From a virus, in the IMG/VR virus record IMGVR_UViG_3300036791_001543, positions 1 to 25,982 of that record: a DNA stretch of 25,982 nt; one strand, 5' to 3'. Positions 8,941 to 15,585 of this stretch are shown here, in pieces (the stretch's first letter is position 1; every line of letters begins with the position of its first letter). The notes under the pieces were generated by a model. The model saw only the letters and a list, made by a program, of their open reading frames with translations. It had not been told where the DNA came from and ran no database searches. The translations under genes were made by a program, and so were the position numbers.

Positions 8941-9933
8941 CTAGGGGAGTTTCAGGTTAGAGATTGTGCTGTTGTTGTAACCATCCCTGGCAGCATAGGC
9001 TTCAACGAAATCGCCACTGGCCAGAGAAAGGGAAATTTTGATGTCATTCGGATCTGCGGGCACAACTTCGATGAAAGCGCCCCCGTTTACCCGGTAAAAC
9101 AGATTGGATCCAGCCAGCTTGGATCGGATGACAACGTTGCTGAAACTGGTTCCAACGCCAATCCCCACTTTGATCTCCGGAGGGGTAGCAAATGGCTGGT
9201 AGGCCAGAATGAGCACAAATGGCCGCCATGTCATGTCTCGACCGAGGTAATTGTTGGGAGAACCGTCCAGCCCAGGATCCGGAATCGCCCCGGCAGCGTG
9301 GCCGCTTCCCATTCCAGTAGCCAATGGAAGCATGGATGGCAGCACATTTCCGGTTGTAAACTTGGAGGCATCAATACCAGGCAGGAGTGCAGCCGGTATC
9401 GGTGAAGGGAGGAAAGAGGGAGTTCCTCCCATCACGCCAAAGTAGGTGTTATTGTCCACTAATCCCCATCCCTGCGTTAGTTGCCCGGAATCTATCACCG
9501 GAACACTCTGGAGGCCGAACACAGTCGGCATGTGCAAGCCCACGAGGTTTACCGTTCCCGCGGCTGCACCGGTACTAATAACTGAAGAAGCGACCCTGCC
9601 GTTGACATCAATCCCGGGGTAACCGTTGGGGGCGTTCTTGTTGGCGACCCTTTCCACCAGATCGCCCTGGGCAGCCTGTTTACTCGATGCGCCCAGCCAT
9701 CCCGAAGGCAGGTTGCCATTAAGATTGAGTTTGCTCTGCGCGATGTCAGCGACAGGCGACACGCTCTCATTGGTGACACTTCCTTCCGGAGGCACGCGCT
9801 GGTCGTTGAGCCGCTGGTCGCCAGCGTCCAGAAGCGGCGGAGGCACAGGCAATAGAAGCGCGACATTTCTCAGGACAAAATCGTTGCAATCCAGGTTGGT
9901 TGCCAGCAGTGCATTTTCCAGTCTCGGGATCAT
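8941..9933 (-). CDS. Fibre-like protein, paralogue 2 (chitobiase-C-like end)
   Basis: 330 residues; the ATG overlaps the stop of its paralogue upstream (ATGA). It matches the 334-residue neighbour along its length: LENALLATNLDCNDFVLRN at the N-terminus, then GSVTNESV, a Leu-Gly-Ala/Thr stretch, GYPGIDVNGRVASS and IDASKFTTGNV in the middle. The last 85 residues form a beta-sandwich-like segment ending EAYAARDGYNNSTISN, a pattern I associate with the chitobiase/beta-hexosaminidase C-terminal domain and related carbohydrate-contact modules. The N-terminal part resembles fibre attachment and trimer-shaft sequence. No enzyme active site is seen, so an adhesin is the likely role. Confidence 0.75.
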   Translation of the reverse strand: MIPRLENALLATNLDCNDFVLRNVALLLPVPPPLLDAGDQRLNDQRVPPEGSVTNESVSPVADIAQSKLNLNGNLPSGWLGASSKQAAQGDLVERVANKNAPNGYPGIDVNGRVASSVISTGAAAGTVNLVGLHMPTVFGLQSVPVIDSGQLTQGWGLVDNNTYFGVMGGTPSFLPSPIPAALLPGIDASKFTTGNVLPSMLPLATGMGSGHAAGAIPDPGLDGSPNNYLGRDMTWRPFVLILAYQPFATPPEIKVGIGVGTSFSNVVIRSKLAGSNLFYRVNGGAFIEVVPADPNDIKISLSLASGDFVEAYAARDGYNNSTISNLKLP

Positions 9934-10934
9934 GTCGCGTTGGGATTGGTGTAGCTGACGATGTTGCTGTTGTTGTAACCGGCCCGGGCGCTGTAGATCC
10001 AGATCGTCCCCAGTGGCGGCACGCTGACGTATCCAGTGGCCGGAAGAACGGAAAAGCCGGTGGAACTGGAAGTAAGCGAATACATGAAAGTGGCGTTTAC
10101 AGTGCTGGTTGGAGTAATGGTTTGGCCGCCGGTCGGATTGGTTGGAGGTGTTATGACCGGATCGGGCAGGGTCGGCTGGTAAAGGACAGCGATGGTAGGG
10201 ACTGGCTTAAAGCTGATGTCGCGGGCCAGGTAATCGGTGGCCAACGCTCCGCTGCTTCCATCCCCGGGGTCAGGCACTGCGCCCGGCGCGTGAGATAGCC
10301 CCACTCCCACCGCCAGCGGCAGACGGGCAGCAGCAAAAACTCCGGTAGTAACCTGTGCCGCGTCCATGTTTGGAATCAGGGTGAGCGGCAGTGGATCGGT
10401 GTAAAACTGCGGCGACCCGGCCCCGCCCTGTTTGTTGCCGAACCAGGAAAGATTTGGCACCGATCCCCATGTCACCGCAAATGTTCCCGCTGCGGTGATG
10501 GGGCTTCCGGCCACAGCGAACTCCGGCGGCATGCTAAGTGCAACTGAAGTCACCGTTCCTGTGCCGGTAGTGCCAGGAAGCTGGCTGGAAGCCAGTTTTC
10601 CGCCGCTATCCAGACCGGGGTAACCTCCTGGCTGATTCTTGTGTGACAGGTATTCGGCCAGGTCTCCGCGTGCCGCCTGATTGGAACCGGTTCCCAGCCA
10701 CGCCACTGGGATGTCGTCATCAAACAGAAGCTTGCTCTGCTCGATGGCCGCGTCCGCCGCTACGGAGTCATCGGTCACGCTTCCCGGCAGCGGCTCGCGC
10801 TGGTCGCTCAGGCGCACATCGCTGTTCAGGGCCAGATTGCCGGGCACCGGATCCAGTCCACCCAGATTCAGGAGCGCATAGTTCCTGCCATCGAGGTCGG
10901 TGGCCAGAACGGCATCTTCAATAAGTGGTGTCAT
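9930..10934 (-). CDS. Fibre-like protein, paralogue 1 (chitobiase-C-like end)
   Basis: 334 residues; the ATG overlaps the upstream stop (ATGA). It shares with its downstream neighbour the N-terminal LATDLDGRNYALLNLGGL, the GSVTDDSV and EQSKLLF words, GYPGLDSGGKLASSQLP, AAQVTTGVF, and the ending IYSARAGYNNSNIVSYTN. Between about residues 125 and 230 lies fibre-shaft-like sequence (GTGTVTSVALSMPP, followed by a TWG turn) common in phage fibres. The C-terminal segment is Thr/Pro/Ser-rich and then forms the chitobiase-C-like strand pattern. The two genes are a tandem duplication that has diverged most in the last third, as expected for receptor-binding ends. Confidence 0.75.
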   Translation of the reverse strand: MTPLIEDAVLATDLDGRNYALLNLGGLDPVPGNLALNSDVRLSDQREPLPGSVTDDSVAADAAIEQSKLLFDDDIPVAWLGTGSNQAARGDLAEYLSHKNQPGGYPGLDSGGKLASSQLPGTTGTGTVTSVALSMPPEFAVAGSPITAAGTFAVTWGSVPNLSWFGNKQGGAGSPQFYTDPLPLTLIPNMDAAQVTTGVFAAARLPLAVGVGLSHAPGAVPDPGDGSSGALATDYLARDISFKPVPTIAVLYQPTLPDPVITPPTNPTGGQTITPTSTVNATFMYSLTSSSTGFSVLPATGYVSVPPLGTIWIYSARAGYNNSNIVSYTNPNAT

Positions 10935-11536
10935 GGCGTTCTTACATGCAGAAAGTAATTACCAGTGGGCGGCGTGGGGTTGACCGCTACCGCGCATCCG
11001 CTTTGGGTTTTCAGATAGACCTGAACCCGGATGATGGCCTGCCCCGCAGGAGGATCCACCAGGTTTTCCACACTCATCTCAGTGAACCCGTAGTTGATTC
11101 CGCTGCGCGGATTGATGAAGTTGATTCCCATCAGGTTGGCGCGTGGCATTGGCAGGTAAAGATCTTCCGGCGCGTCGATCTGGACGAGAGTAGTGGCCAG
11201 CCTGACCACCACCCGCCAGTGCAGGACGTGACCGGCCTCAACGGGAGCGCCGGTAAACACCACCGCGAAACCTTCCACTGACCGAACCGTGGGAACGACC
11301 ACCACGCCGCCGGGGTGCGAGATCCCCATGGCGTCGATGTAAAGGTACTCAAAATCGTAAGAGGCGTTGAGTTTAAGCACCTGAAACGCGACCACGGCGT
11401 TGGGTTGCCCCGGGGTGAGCGCCAGGTCGCCACGTTCGTCGATGTCGCTGGCAGATCCAGCGGTATCGACAATGAAGTCGTTCCGCGGCTCAATGATTTG
11501 AGTCGTGTCGCAGTCGGTTGGGCAGGAACAGCTCAT
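10931..11536 (-). CDS. Hypothetical protein with Cys-rich N-terminus
   Basis: 201 residues, ATG 1 base after the stop of the small membrane-protein gene, and the stop overlaps the first paralogous fibre gene (ATGA). The N-terminus is MSCSCPTDCDTTQ, a compact Cys cluster with three Cys in the first nine residues; one further Cys lies near the end. The rest is beta-rich (PNAVVAFQVLKLNASYDFEYL, GFAVVFTGAPVEAGHVLHWR), with a C-terminal IIRVQVYLKTQSGCAV stretch. The beta pattern is compatible with a small virion or adhesin-base domain. I cannot name a family. It lies directly before the fibre genes, so a fibre-base or assembly role is possible. Confidence 0.7.
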   Translation of the reverse strand: MSCSCPTDCDTTQIIEPRNDFIVDTAGSASDIDERGDLALTPGQPNAVVAFQVLKLNASYDFEYLYIDAMGISHPGGVVVVPTVRSVEGFAVVFTGAPVEAGHVLHWRVVVRLATTLVQIDAPEDLYLPMPRANLMGINFINPRSGINYGFTEMSVENLVDPPAGQAIIRVQVYLKTQSGCAVAVNPTPPTGNYFLHVRTP

Positions 11537-11537
11537 G

Positions 11538-11696
11538 TCATGCGTGACCGATCAGGTGGCCAGCGCCTCCCAGGAGAAACGCCAGCGTTCCAGTCCAGAA
11601 CAGGATCCGACCGATCTCCACGACTTTGGGATTGGCGGCCAGGACGTACATGAGGAGGCCGATGATGGCGACGAGTAATGGCAGGTAGATTATCAT
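11538..11696 (-). CDS. Two-helix small membrane protein, holin-like
   Basis: 52 residues; short, so easily missed. The ATG overlaps the upstream stop (ATGA) and the stop is 1 base before the next start, which makes the frame secure. The sequence is a helical hairpin: MIIYLPLLVAIIGLLMYVLA, a short polar turn with Asn-Pro-Lys, Glu and Arg, then ILFWTGTLAFLLGGAGHLIG. It has no signal peptidase site. Such two-helix proteins occur in many phage late operons and are often annotated as holin-like. With a lipoprotein and a coiled-coil gene immediately upstream, a lysis role is reasonable, but no endolysin is visible in the window, so the function is inference. Confidence 0.7.
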   Translation of the reverse strand: MIIYLPLLVAIIGLLMYVLAANPKVVEIGRILFWTGTLAFLLGGAGHLIGHA

Positions 11697-11935
11697 TTTT
11701 GTGGTGTGCTTTCTGTTGGTGGTTTGGGGGGTTTCTGTCCGTTGTTCAGCGCATTAAGCTGAGAAATGGCTCCATTGATCTGCTGGATGCGGATGGCGTT
11801 GTTATTGATGATCTCCTGCACCCGCTGCGACTGTGACTGGTGATCGCGCACCACCCGGTCGGTGGCCAGCCGCAGTTGCGCTTCCTCTTCCTGCAATTTC
11901 CTGACTGCTGTTTCGACTTGTTCAGTTGTTATCAT
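11693..11935 (-). CDS. Small coiled-coil protein
   Basis: 80 residues, ATG overlapping the lipoprotein stop (ATGA), stop overlapping the start of the next gene (ATGA). Nearly the whole chain is one charged helix with heptad-like spacing (EQVETAVRKLQEEEAQLRLA, RVQEIINNNAIRIQQINGAI), followed by a flexible tail, QKPPKPPTESTPQK. It has no membrane segment and no signal peptide, so it is not an inner-membrane spanin of the classic type. The place between a lipoprotein and a two-helix membrane protein suggests that the three act together. No family is recognised. Confidence 0.7.
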   Translation of the reverse strand: MITTEQVETAVRKLQEEEAQLRLATDRVVRDHQSQSQRVQEIINNNAIRIQQINGAISQLNALNNGQKPPKPPTESTPQK

Positions 11936-12099
11936 TGGTAATCATCCGATTCTGTTATCTTCTGGACGGTGGTGGCCTTTCCTCTGCCAATAGTGAGATC
12001 CACCGGCATTTCCGGCTTGGCCCGCAAGTGGACGTACCAGTCTTTGTTGGCGCATCCGGTCAAAAGCACGAATATCAAACATAGAGTCCATTGTTTCAC
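11932..12099 (-). CDS. Small lipoprotein (55 residues)
   Basis: The GTG start overlaps the upstream stop (GTGA) and the stop overlaps the next start (ATGA). The N-terminus is a textbook lipoprotein signal: MKQW, a hydrophobic core, and lipobox LTGC with Cys16, followed by a short mature chain of about 40 residues rich in charged residues (RAKPEMPVDL, QKITESDDYQ). A Leu-Thr-Gly-Cys lipobox with Ala at +2 predicts lipid modification and outer-membrane sorting in a Gram-negative host. It could be an outer-membrane spanin (Rz1-like, though it is not Pro-rich) or a superinfection-exclusion lipoprotein. A different reading frame across the same bases was rejected because it breaks the overlaps and has no such signal. 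Confidence 0.75.
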   Translation of the reverse strand: MKQWTLCLIFVLLTGCANKDWYVHLRAKPEMPVDLTIGRGKATTVQKITESDDYQ

Positions 12100-13013
12100 A
12101 GCATCTGCACCAGGATTGCCACCGGGCTATTGTTGTTAGGCAGGACACCGGAACTGCTCACAAAAGTCACCGGGATTGTCCACCATCCGGTGTTATTAAC
12201 GGGAGTGGAAGACACCTTTAGGCGAATGAAGTTGCCCGCAGTGCCCTTGTCCTGGATCAGGATGACGTCGCCTGTTTTCACCAGAACCAGGAATGCCGAC
12301 ATGTCGGTGCCATCCGAGTTGAGGGAATCCAGGTAGAGATTGCTGACCGATGGGCCGGAAGCGTTGTTAAAGGCCAGCTTGCCCGAACCGGGATCCGATG
12401 CCGAGGTGGAAGTCAGGAAATTGTACTGGGTGGAATTGGTTCCCGGCGCGCTTAACGTGTTATTGAGCATCACCAGCCCCGTTCCCAGCAGGATTCCCAC
12501 CGGTGGCCCGCTGCCTCCGGTAGATCCGCGCCCAAGCAGGCGGCTGTTTATCATGCTGGGCAGGTCGTTAAATCCCAGGGCGTTAAAACCCGGCTGGCCT
12601 ACGACGTCGGCGTTGTTTCCCCAGAAAAGGTGCGGGTTGACATTGGGAATAACGAAAGTCAGGTGAGGCGTGCTGTTGGGTGTAGAAACGCCGGTTAAAA
12701 ACAGCGCGGTATCGTCAGCCAGGAAATTTGTCACCGTGCCAGCCCCGGCGTTAGACCACACCATGGCGTAATTGGCAGCGGCACTCTTGGCCAGAACCTG
12801 TCCAGCGGCTCCGCCTGCCGGGACTCCGCGGTTGGTGGCGGCATAGAACGAAGCGTAATCCGACGCCAGCGGCACAATCGCGCCGATCCGGCCAAACACG
12901 CTGTACACCAGGCTTTGCGCCCCTCCGATGTCCACCTGTATGATAGGGCATTCCGCGCCACTGATCTGAACGCCGCCAAAAGGAGTAGATGGACTGATGC
13001 TGTCGAGGTTCAT
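12096..13013 (-). CDS. Fibre-like protein with LLGRGSTGGSG motif
   Basis: 305 residues from the ATG at 13013, which overlaps the upstream stop (ATGA); a longer reading to 13121 is ruled out by that overlap. After an N-terminal beta-rich part, residues about 85-125 read like fibre-shaft sequence (AAGQVLAKSAAANYAMVW, then GTVTNF). About 175-210 carry SRLLGRGSTGGSG followed by ILLGTGLVMLNNTLSA, a word pair common in phage fibre and adhesin proteins. The C-terminus is beta-rich with many Asn, Ser and Thr. No enzyme motif is seen. It is probably a third type of fibre or head-decoration adhesin; its location next to the capsid gene leaves both possible. Confidence 0.75.
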   Translation of the reverse strand: MNLDSISPSTPFGGVQISGAECPIIQVDIGGAQSLVYSVFGRIGAIVPLASDYASFYAATNRGVPAGGAAGQVLAKSAAANYAMVWSNAGAGTVTNFLADDTALFLTGVSTPNSTPHLTFVIPNVNPHLFWGNNADVVGQPGFNALGFNDLPSMINSRLLGRGSTGGSGPPVGILLGTGLVMLNNTLSAPGTNSTQYNFLTSTSASDPGSGKLAFNNASGPSVSNLYLDSLNSDGTDMSAFLVLVKTGDVILIQDKGTAGNFIRLKVSSTPVNNTGWWTIPVTFVSSSGVLPNNNSPVAILVQML

Positions 13014-13774
13014 ATCGCTGGGATTCCAGGATCGGTCATGCTCCAGACCAGGGTGAAAGCCGAGGTGCGGGTGTTCGTGTAGAGCCTGATCCAGTAGGTG
13101 ACGCCGGTAACAGCAGGCCATGAAACAGCACTGGGATCACCGGAGGAATGCGCGATCTGCCGGTAATCCCAGCCCGGAGGAACTGGAACCGGACTTTCAC
13201 CAGGCGTCGGAGGTGTAAAGTTCGACACAAAAATGGCGATGTTAAGCCAGTTCATCCCGATTTGCATGATGGCGGTCTTGTCGCGGTTGGGCGTCCACTT
13301 GTACCACACTGAGTTTTCTCCAACCGGTTCGCCGCTTTCACGGGTGGCACCGACGTTAGTGCCCACAAGGCTTCCGGATTCCCCGAAAATTTCAATGGCG
13401 TCAGCGATGTTGTCGTTAGACGAGGGCGGCACGATCACCACCGAGGAATGCGCGGTCTGAGGCTCTTTGATTTCAACGATGCCAGCCAGGAAAGGCGGGA
13501 AACGGTAAGGATCGCTGACGTGCTCCCAGATCCAGTCCCAGTGTTCCACTCCCAGTCTGAAGACGCCGGTATCGACCCGGGAAAGCCCCATCTGCACCAC
13601 GCCACCGGCGGGATCGGTCACCACTGGCTGAAAATCTATGTTGAGCGATTCCGCCCTGGGAATCCAGTCGGTAAGGTCGATGGGATTGCCACTGGCGTCC
13701 TTCCACTTGAGAACAAGCGGCCCCCAATCGCATCCTCTCCAGATGGTGGGAAGATTAACCGTAGCTGGTTTCAT
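13010..13774 (-). CDS. Chimeric virion protein with C-terminal PPC-like beta domain
   Basis: 254 residues from ATG at 13774. A GTG six codons upstream is buried in a hairpin, and the ATG has GGTGAT six bases before it, so the ATG is preferred. Residues 1-105 resemble a phage attachment module (RGCDWGPLVLKWKDASGNPI, DLTDWIPRAES). Residues 120-247 start SNDNIADAIEIFG and include GTNVGATRESGEP and NSVWYKWTP, ending VTYWIRLY, AFTLVWSM: the pattern of bacterial PPC (pre-peptidase C-terminal)-like beta-sandwich domains. The PPC-like half seems host-derived. The role is probably a surface or head-attached adhesion protein, by inference. It sits directly after the capsid gene. Confidence 0.7.
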   Translation of the reverse strand: MKPATVNLPTIWRGCDWGPLVLKWKDASGNPIDLTDWIPRAESLNIDFQPVVTDPAGGVVQMGLSRVDTGVFRLGVEHWDWIWEHVSDPYRFPPFLAGIVEIKEPQTAHSSVVIVPPSSNDNIADAIEIFGESGSLVGTNVGATRESGEPVGENSVWYKWTPNRDKTAIMQIGMNWLNIAIFVSNFTPPTPGESPVPVPPGWDYRQIAHSSGDPSAVSWPAVTGVTYWIRLYTNTRTSAFTLVWSMTDPGIPAI

Positions 13775-13784
13775 GCGCTCATCA

Positions 13785-13809
13785 CCCGGCACTCTTTGGG
13801 AATGCCGGG
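13785..13809 (-). promoter_or_regulatory. RNA hairpin after the capsid gene, overlapping the next gene's ribosome-binding site
   Basis: On the minus strand the 25 bases fold into a 10-bp stem with a 5-base loop CCAAA. The outer arms are CCCGGCA and TGCCGGG, perfectly complementary, and pairing continues through T-G, T-A and C-G. It lies 18 bases after the capsid stop. No U-run follows, so it is not a normal intrinsic terminator. The ribosome-binding-site-like GGTGAT that precedes the next ATG shares two bases with the base of the stem. It could lower translation of the downstream gene or protect the capsid mRNA end. The function is inferred. Confidence 0.6.
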
Positions 13810-13827
13810 GTATGAAAACACTACTTG

Positions 13828-15021
13828 CTAGGAGTAGCAGGAGCTGTGCGGCACCCTCAACGGCGGGCAGTTCATGTGAGCGATGGCCCAGCCCAGGTAG
13901 GTGTGGCCGGGCTGCGAGGCGCTGGCATACAGCGCGTCGAAGAATCCGGTTTCACCACGCGGATTACAGGCCTTGTCACGGATGACAAGGAACTGGAACT
14001 CGCCCATGTGACTGTAGGCATCGAACTTCACGCCCCCGCCCGGGGCTGTGGATGGACGCTCCATCAGGCAGGTGTACACCGTGGGAATGAAAACGAAACT
14101 CACCTGGATCGGCGCATAAATATACGCCGAGTTGATGATTCGCTTCCAGCCCTTGGTAGTGCTGCTTGGAGGCAGATACGGATACACGCGATTCCCGGCG
14201 GCATCATAACGAGGCGGGAACTTCAGCCATACGTGCTTGTAGCCGTTGTAGCTGTAAGGTGTTCCCAGCGTGTTAATGAGTTTGTCGGGGTCGGCATACC
14301 TGAAGTCCTGTCGCAGGTCGGGATCCTGCCGGATAAGATCGCGGGAGGTAACCGCATCGGTGAACAGCGCAAAGATCGGTTGATCGTTTGCGCCCTTTCC
14401 GATTGCGCCTGCCGTGGCGACCGCTCCGTCAAGAACCAACTGCGAGTAGATCTGCTCCAGAGTCCCCTGTAGGAGTCGGCTGGTGGGAGGCTTCCCAACA
14501 AAATCGAATGCCGTCGCGTTGATGTCGAAGCCAGCGGCGGTTTCCGTGACTTTGTGACCGCAGAGCGACATGTATTCGTTTTGGTAACGGTTCGACCACA
14601 CCCACTCAGTCACGGTCTCTAGCTGATCCATGACGTTGCTCAAGACCTGCGAGATCATGAAATCGTTTTGCAGGTCGTTGATGCAGAAGTCTTCCGTCTG
14701 GATGTTCCTTCGATACATCGTGAACGGAGTCAGCGTTTGACCGAATTTGAGAATTTCGGGTGTCGGCAAACAGTTATTGTTGGGGCCGGGGACGTCGCCG
14801 TTGCCAGAAGGCGTGGCGGCTGTCCATTCCGTGCCGGTCTCTGAGTCTGTAAGGGTTCGTTCCAGCATCATCGAGTTGATGGTGAAGCCCATGCCTTGAG
14901 GCCACTCGCCTTTTTCGACATAAGCCACCCAGGGATCGTTGATGCTGATCCGGTTGTACAGACGCGGGGAGATCTGCCCTGTGAGAGCGTAGAAAGCGTT
15001 TTTGATGTTATCGCAAGCCAT
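13828..15021 (-). CDS. Probable major capsid protein
   Basis: 397 residues with an ATG preceded by AAAGGA at a suitable distance. There is no diagnostic motif that I can name. The call rests on size, on a beta-rich composition with conserved-looking hydrophobic and Trp/Tyr patches (MYRRNIQTEDFCINDLQNDF, the YNRISINDPWVAYVEKGEWP N-terminal arm), and above all on place: it follows the portal and a scaffold-like gene and precedes adhesion and tail genes. It contains several Cys, including two near the C-terminus (HMNCPPLRVPHSSCYS). A long spacer and a strong ribosome site in front of it, and a hairpin after it, fit the high, separately tuned expression expected of a capsid gene. Confidence 0.7.
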   Translation of the reverse strand: MACDNIKNAFYALTGQISPRLYNRISINDPWVAYVEKGEWPQGMGFTINSMMLERTLTDSETGTEWTAATPSGNGDVPGPNNNCLPTPEILKFGQTLTPFTMYRRNIQTEDFCINDLQNDFMISQVLSNVMDQLETVTEWVWSNRYQNEYMSLCGHKVTETAAGFDINATAFDFVGKPPTSRLLQGTLEQIYSQLVLDGAVATAGAIGKGANDQPIFALFTDAVTSRDLIRQDPDLRQDFRYADPDKLINTLGTPYSYNGYKHVWLKFPPRYDAAGNRVYPYLPPSSTTKGWKRIINSAYIYAPIQVSFVFIPTVYTCLMERPSTAPGGGVKFDAYSHMGEFQFLVIRDKACNPRGETGFFDALYASASQPGHTYLGWAIAHMNCPPLRVPHSSCYS

Positions 15022-15137
15022 TAGGAAAATCCTTTCTGTAACTCAAACAGTAACGGCCCGGTGATGCCCTCACCTGTCGCGGCGAGGCACAGAGCCTCTT
15101 CCGGGTGGCTGGCTTCCGGTATTCAGCCGCGTACTGC

Positions 15138-15167
15138 TTGAGAACGGGACTATTCCTCGACTAACAT
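15138..15167 (+). promoter_or_regulatory. Candidate sigma70-type promoter for the plus-strand gene
   Basis: TTGAGA and TAACAT separated by 18 bases. Each matches the consensus at four or five of six positions, and the pair points to the plus-strand gene, leaving a leader of about 120 bases. It is one of several imperfect choices, so the call is weak. Confidence 0.3.
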
Positions 15168-15211
15168 CAAGCCCTGCGGTGGATGACTCCGCTTTACGAT
15201 CCTGAGATAAG

Positions 15212-15240
15212 GAAATCTCTTACCCCGGGGAAACTGTCAA
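15212..15240 (-). promoter_or_regulatory. Candidate promoter for the capsid gene
   Basis: TTGACA on the minus strand at 15240-15235 is a perfect -35. The best -10 at 16 to 17 bases is only AGATTT or GATTTC, which is poor. The spacer holds the palindrome CCCCGGGG, which could be bound by an activator or repressor. A phage-specific activator could compensate for the weak -10. Confidence 0.3.
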
Positions 15241-15288
15241 GAAATTTCTTCTTGCAGCCGAAACTTTTAACAGGCACGATTCGGGGAT

Positions 15289-15585
15289 ATGAATCCAACC
15301 TCCTACGAAAAAGAGCACAACATTCCGCCAGGAACATCACCAACACGCAGCGACATCCTTCAGGAAACCCCGGATCAGAAGGATGAGCGCGTGGAACGCG
15401 ACATCGAAGAGGGTTTACGCGCCCCCAAACCGGAAACCGTCGATGTTAATCAGTCCACGGTGACGGGAGAACAGGCCAAAGCCTTTGCCGACGCAGCTCC
15501 GCACGTTCACAACCCCGCCAAGGACGAAAAAGCCGCCAAGGACGACAAGAAACACTCCCCGGCGCACCATTCGTCTAAGAAATAG
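15289..15585 (+). CDS. Lone plus-strand small charged protein
   Basis: 98 residues, MNPTSYEKEHNIPPGTSPTR at the start, ending in a Lys/His/Ser tail (KDDKKHSPAHHSSKK). The composition is very hydrophilic, with many Glu, Asp and Lys, so the chain is probably disordered; no Cys or membrane segment. Codon use looks coding, and the opposite strand has no competing gene over most of its length. GGGG lies just before the ATG but closer than usual for a ribosome site. It is the only complete gene read rightwards here, and its stop overlaps the end of the minus gene at 15575 by 11 bases. It has its own candidate promoter, so it may be a moron or a gene expressed at a different time. No family is recognised. 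Confidence 0.65.
   Translation: MNPTSYEKEHNIPPGTSPTRSDILQETPDQKDERVERDIEEGLRAPKPETVDVNQSTVTGEQAKAFADAAPHVHNPAKDEKAAKDDKKHSPAHHSSKK

Larger units (their letters stand above)
15022..15288. promoter_or_regulatory. Non-coding divergent control region
   Basis: 267 bases between the divergent capsid (minus) and small plus-strand genes, with no supported ORF. It contains on the minus strand a perfect -35 hexamer TTGACA (15235-15240), though no good -10 follows at the usual spacing. A CCCCGGGG palindrome (15223-15230) lies just downstream, with a GAGAT-N6-ATCTC inverted repeat (15204-15219) beside it. On the plus strand there is TTGAGA (15138-15143), then 18 bases, then TAACAT (15162-15167). Further short stems (such as GAGGC-TCTGT-GCCTC on the minus strand) lie in the capsid leader. 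This is one of two clear promoter-bearing spacers in the window. Confidence 0.5.

Noticed and set aside
8941-10934. Diversity-generating retroelement suggested by repeated fibre 3' ends
   Set aside because: Only about 15 bases are shared at the DNA level at the ends, and no reverse transcriptase or template repeat is present.
11942-12148. 68-codon minus-strand frame
   Set aside because: Overlaps the lipoprotein gene in another frame, lacks the stop/start overlaps and has no signal peptide.
12096-13121. Longer version of the LLGRGSTGGSG protein with 36 extra N-terminal residues
   Set aside because: It would overlap the upstream gene by 110 bases; the extra residues are Cys/His-rich shadow sequence and the ATGA overlap fixes the start at 13013.
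13775-13792. GTG start six codons before the chosen start of the PPC-like gene
   Set aside because: The GTG lies within the stem of the hairpin and has no ribosome site; the ATG at 13774 has GGTGAT in front.
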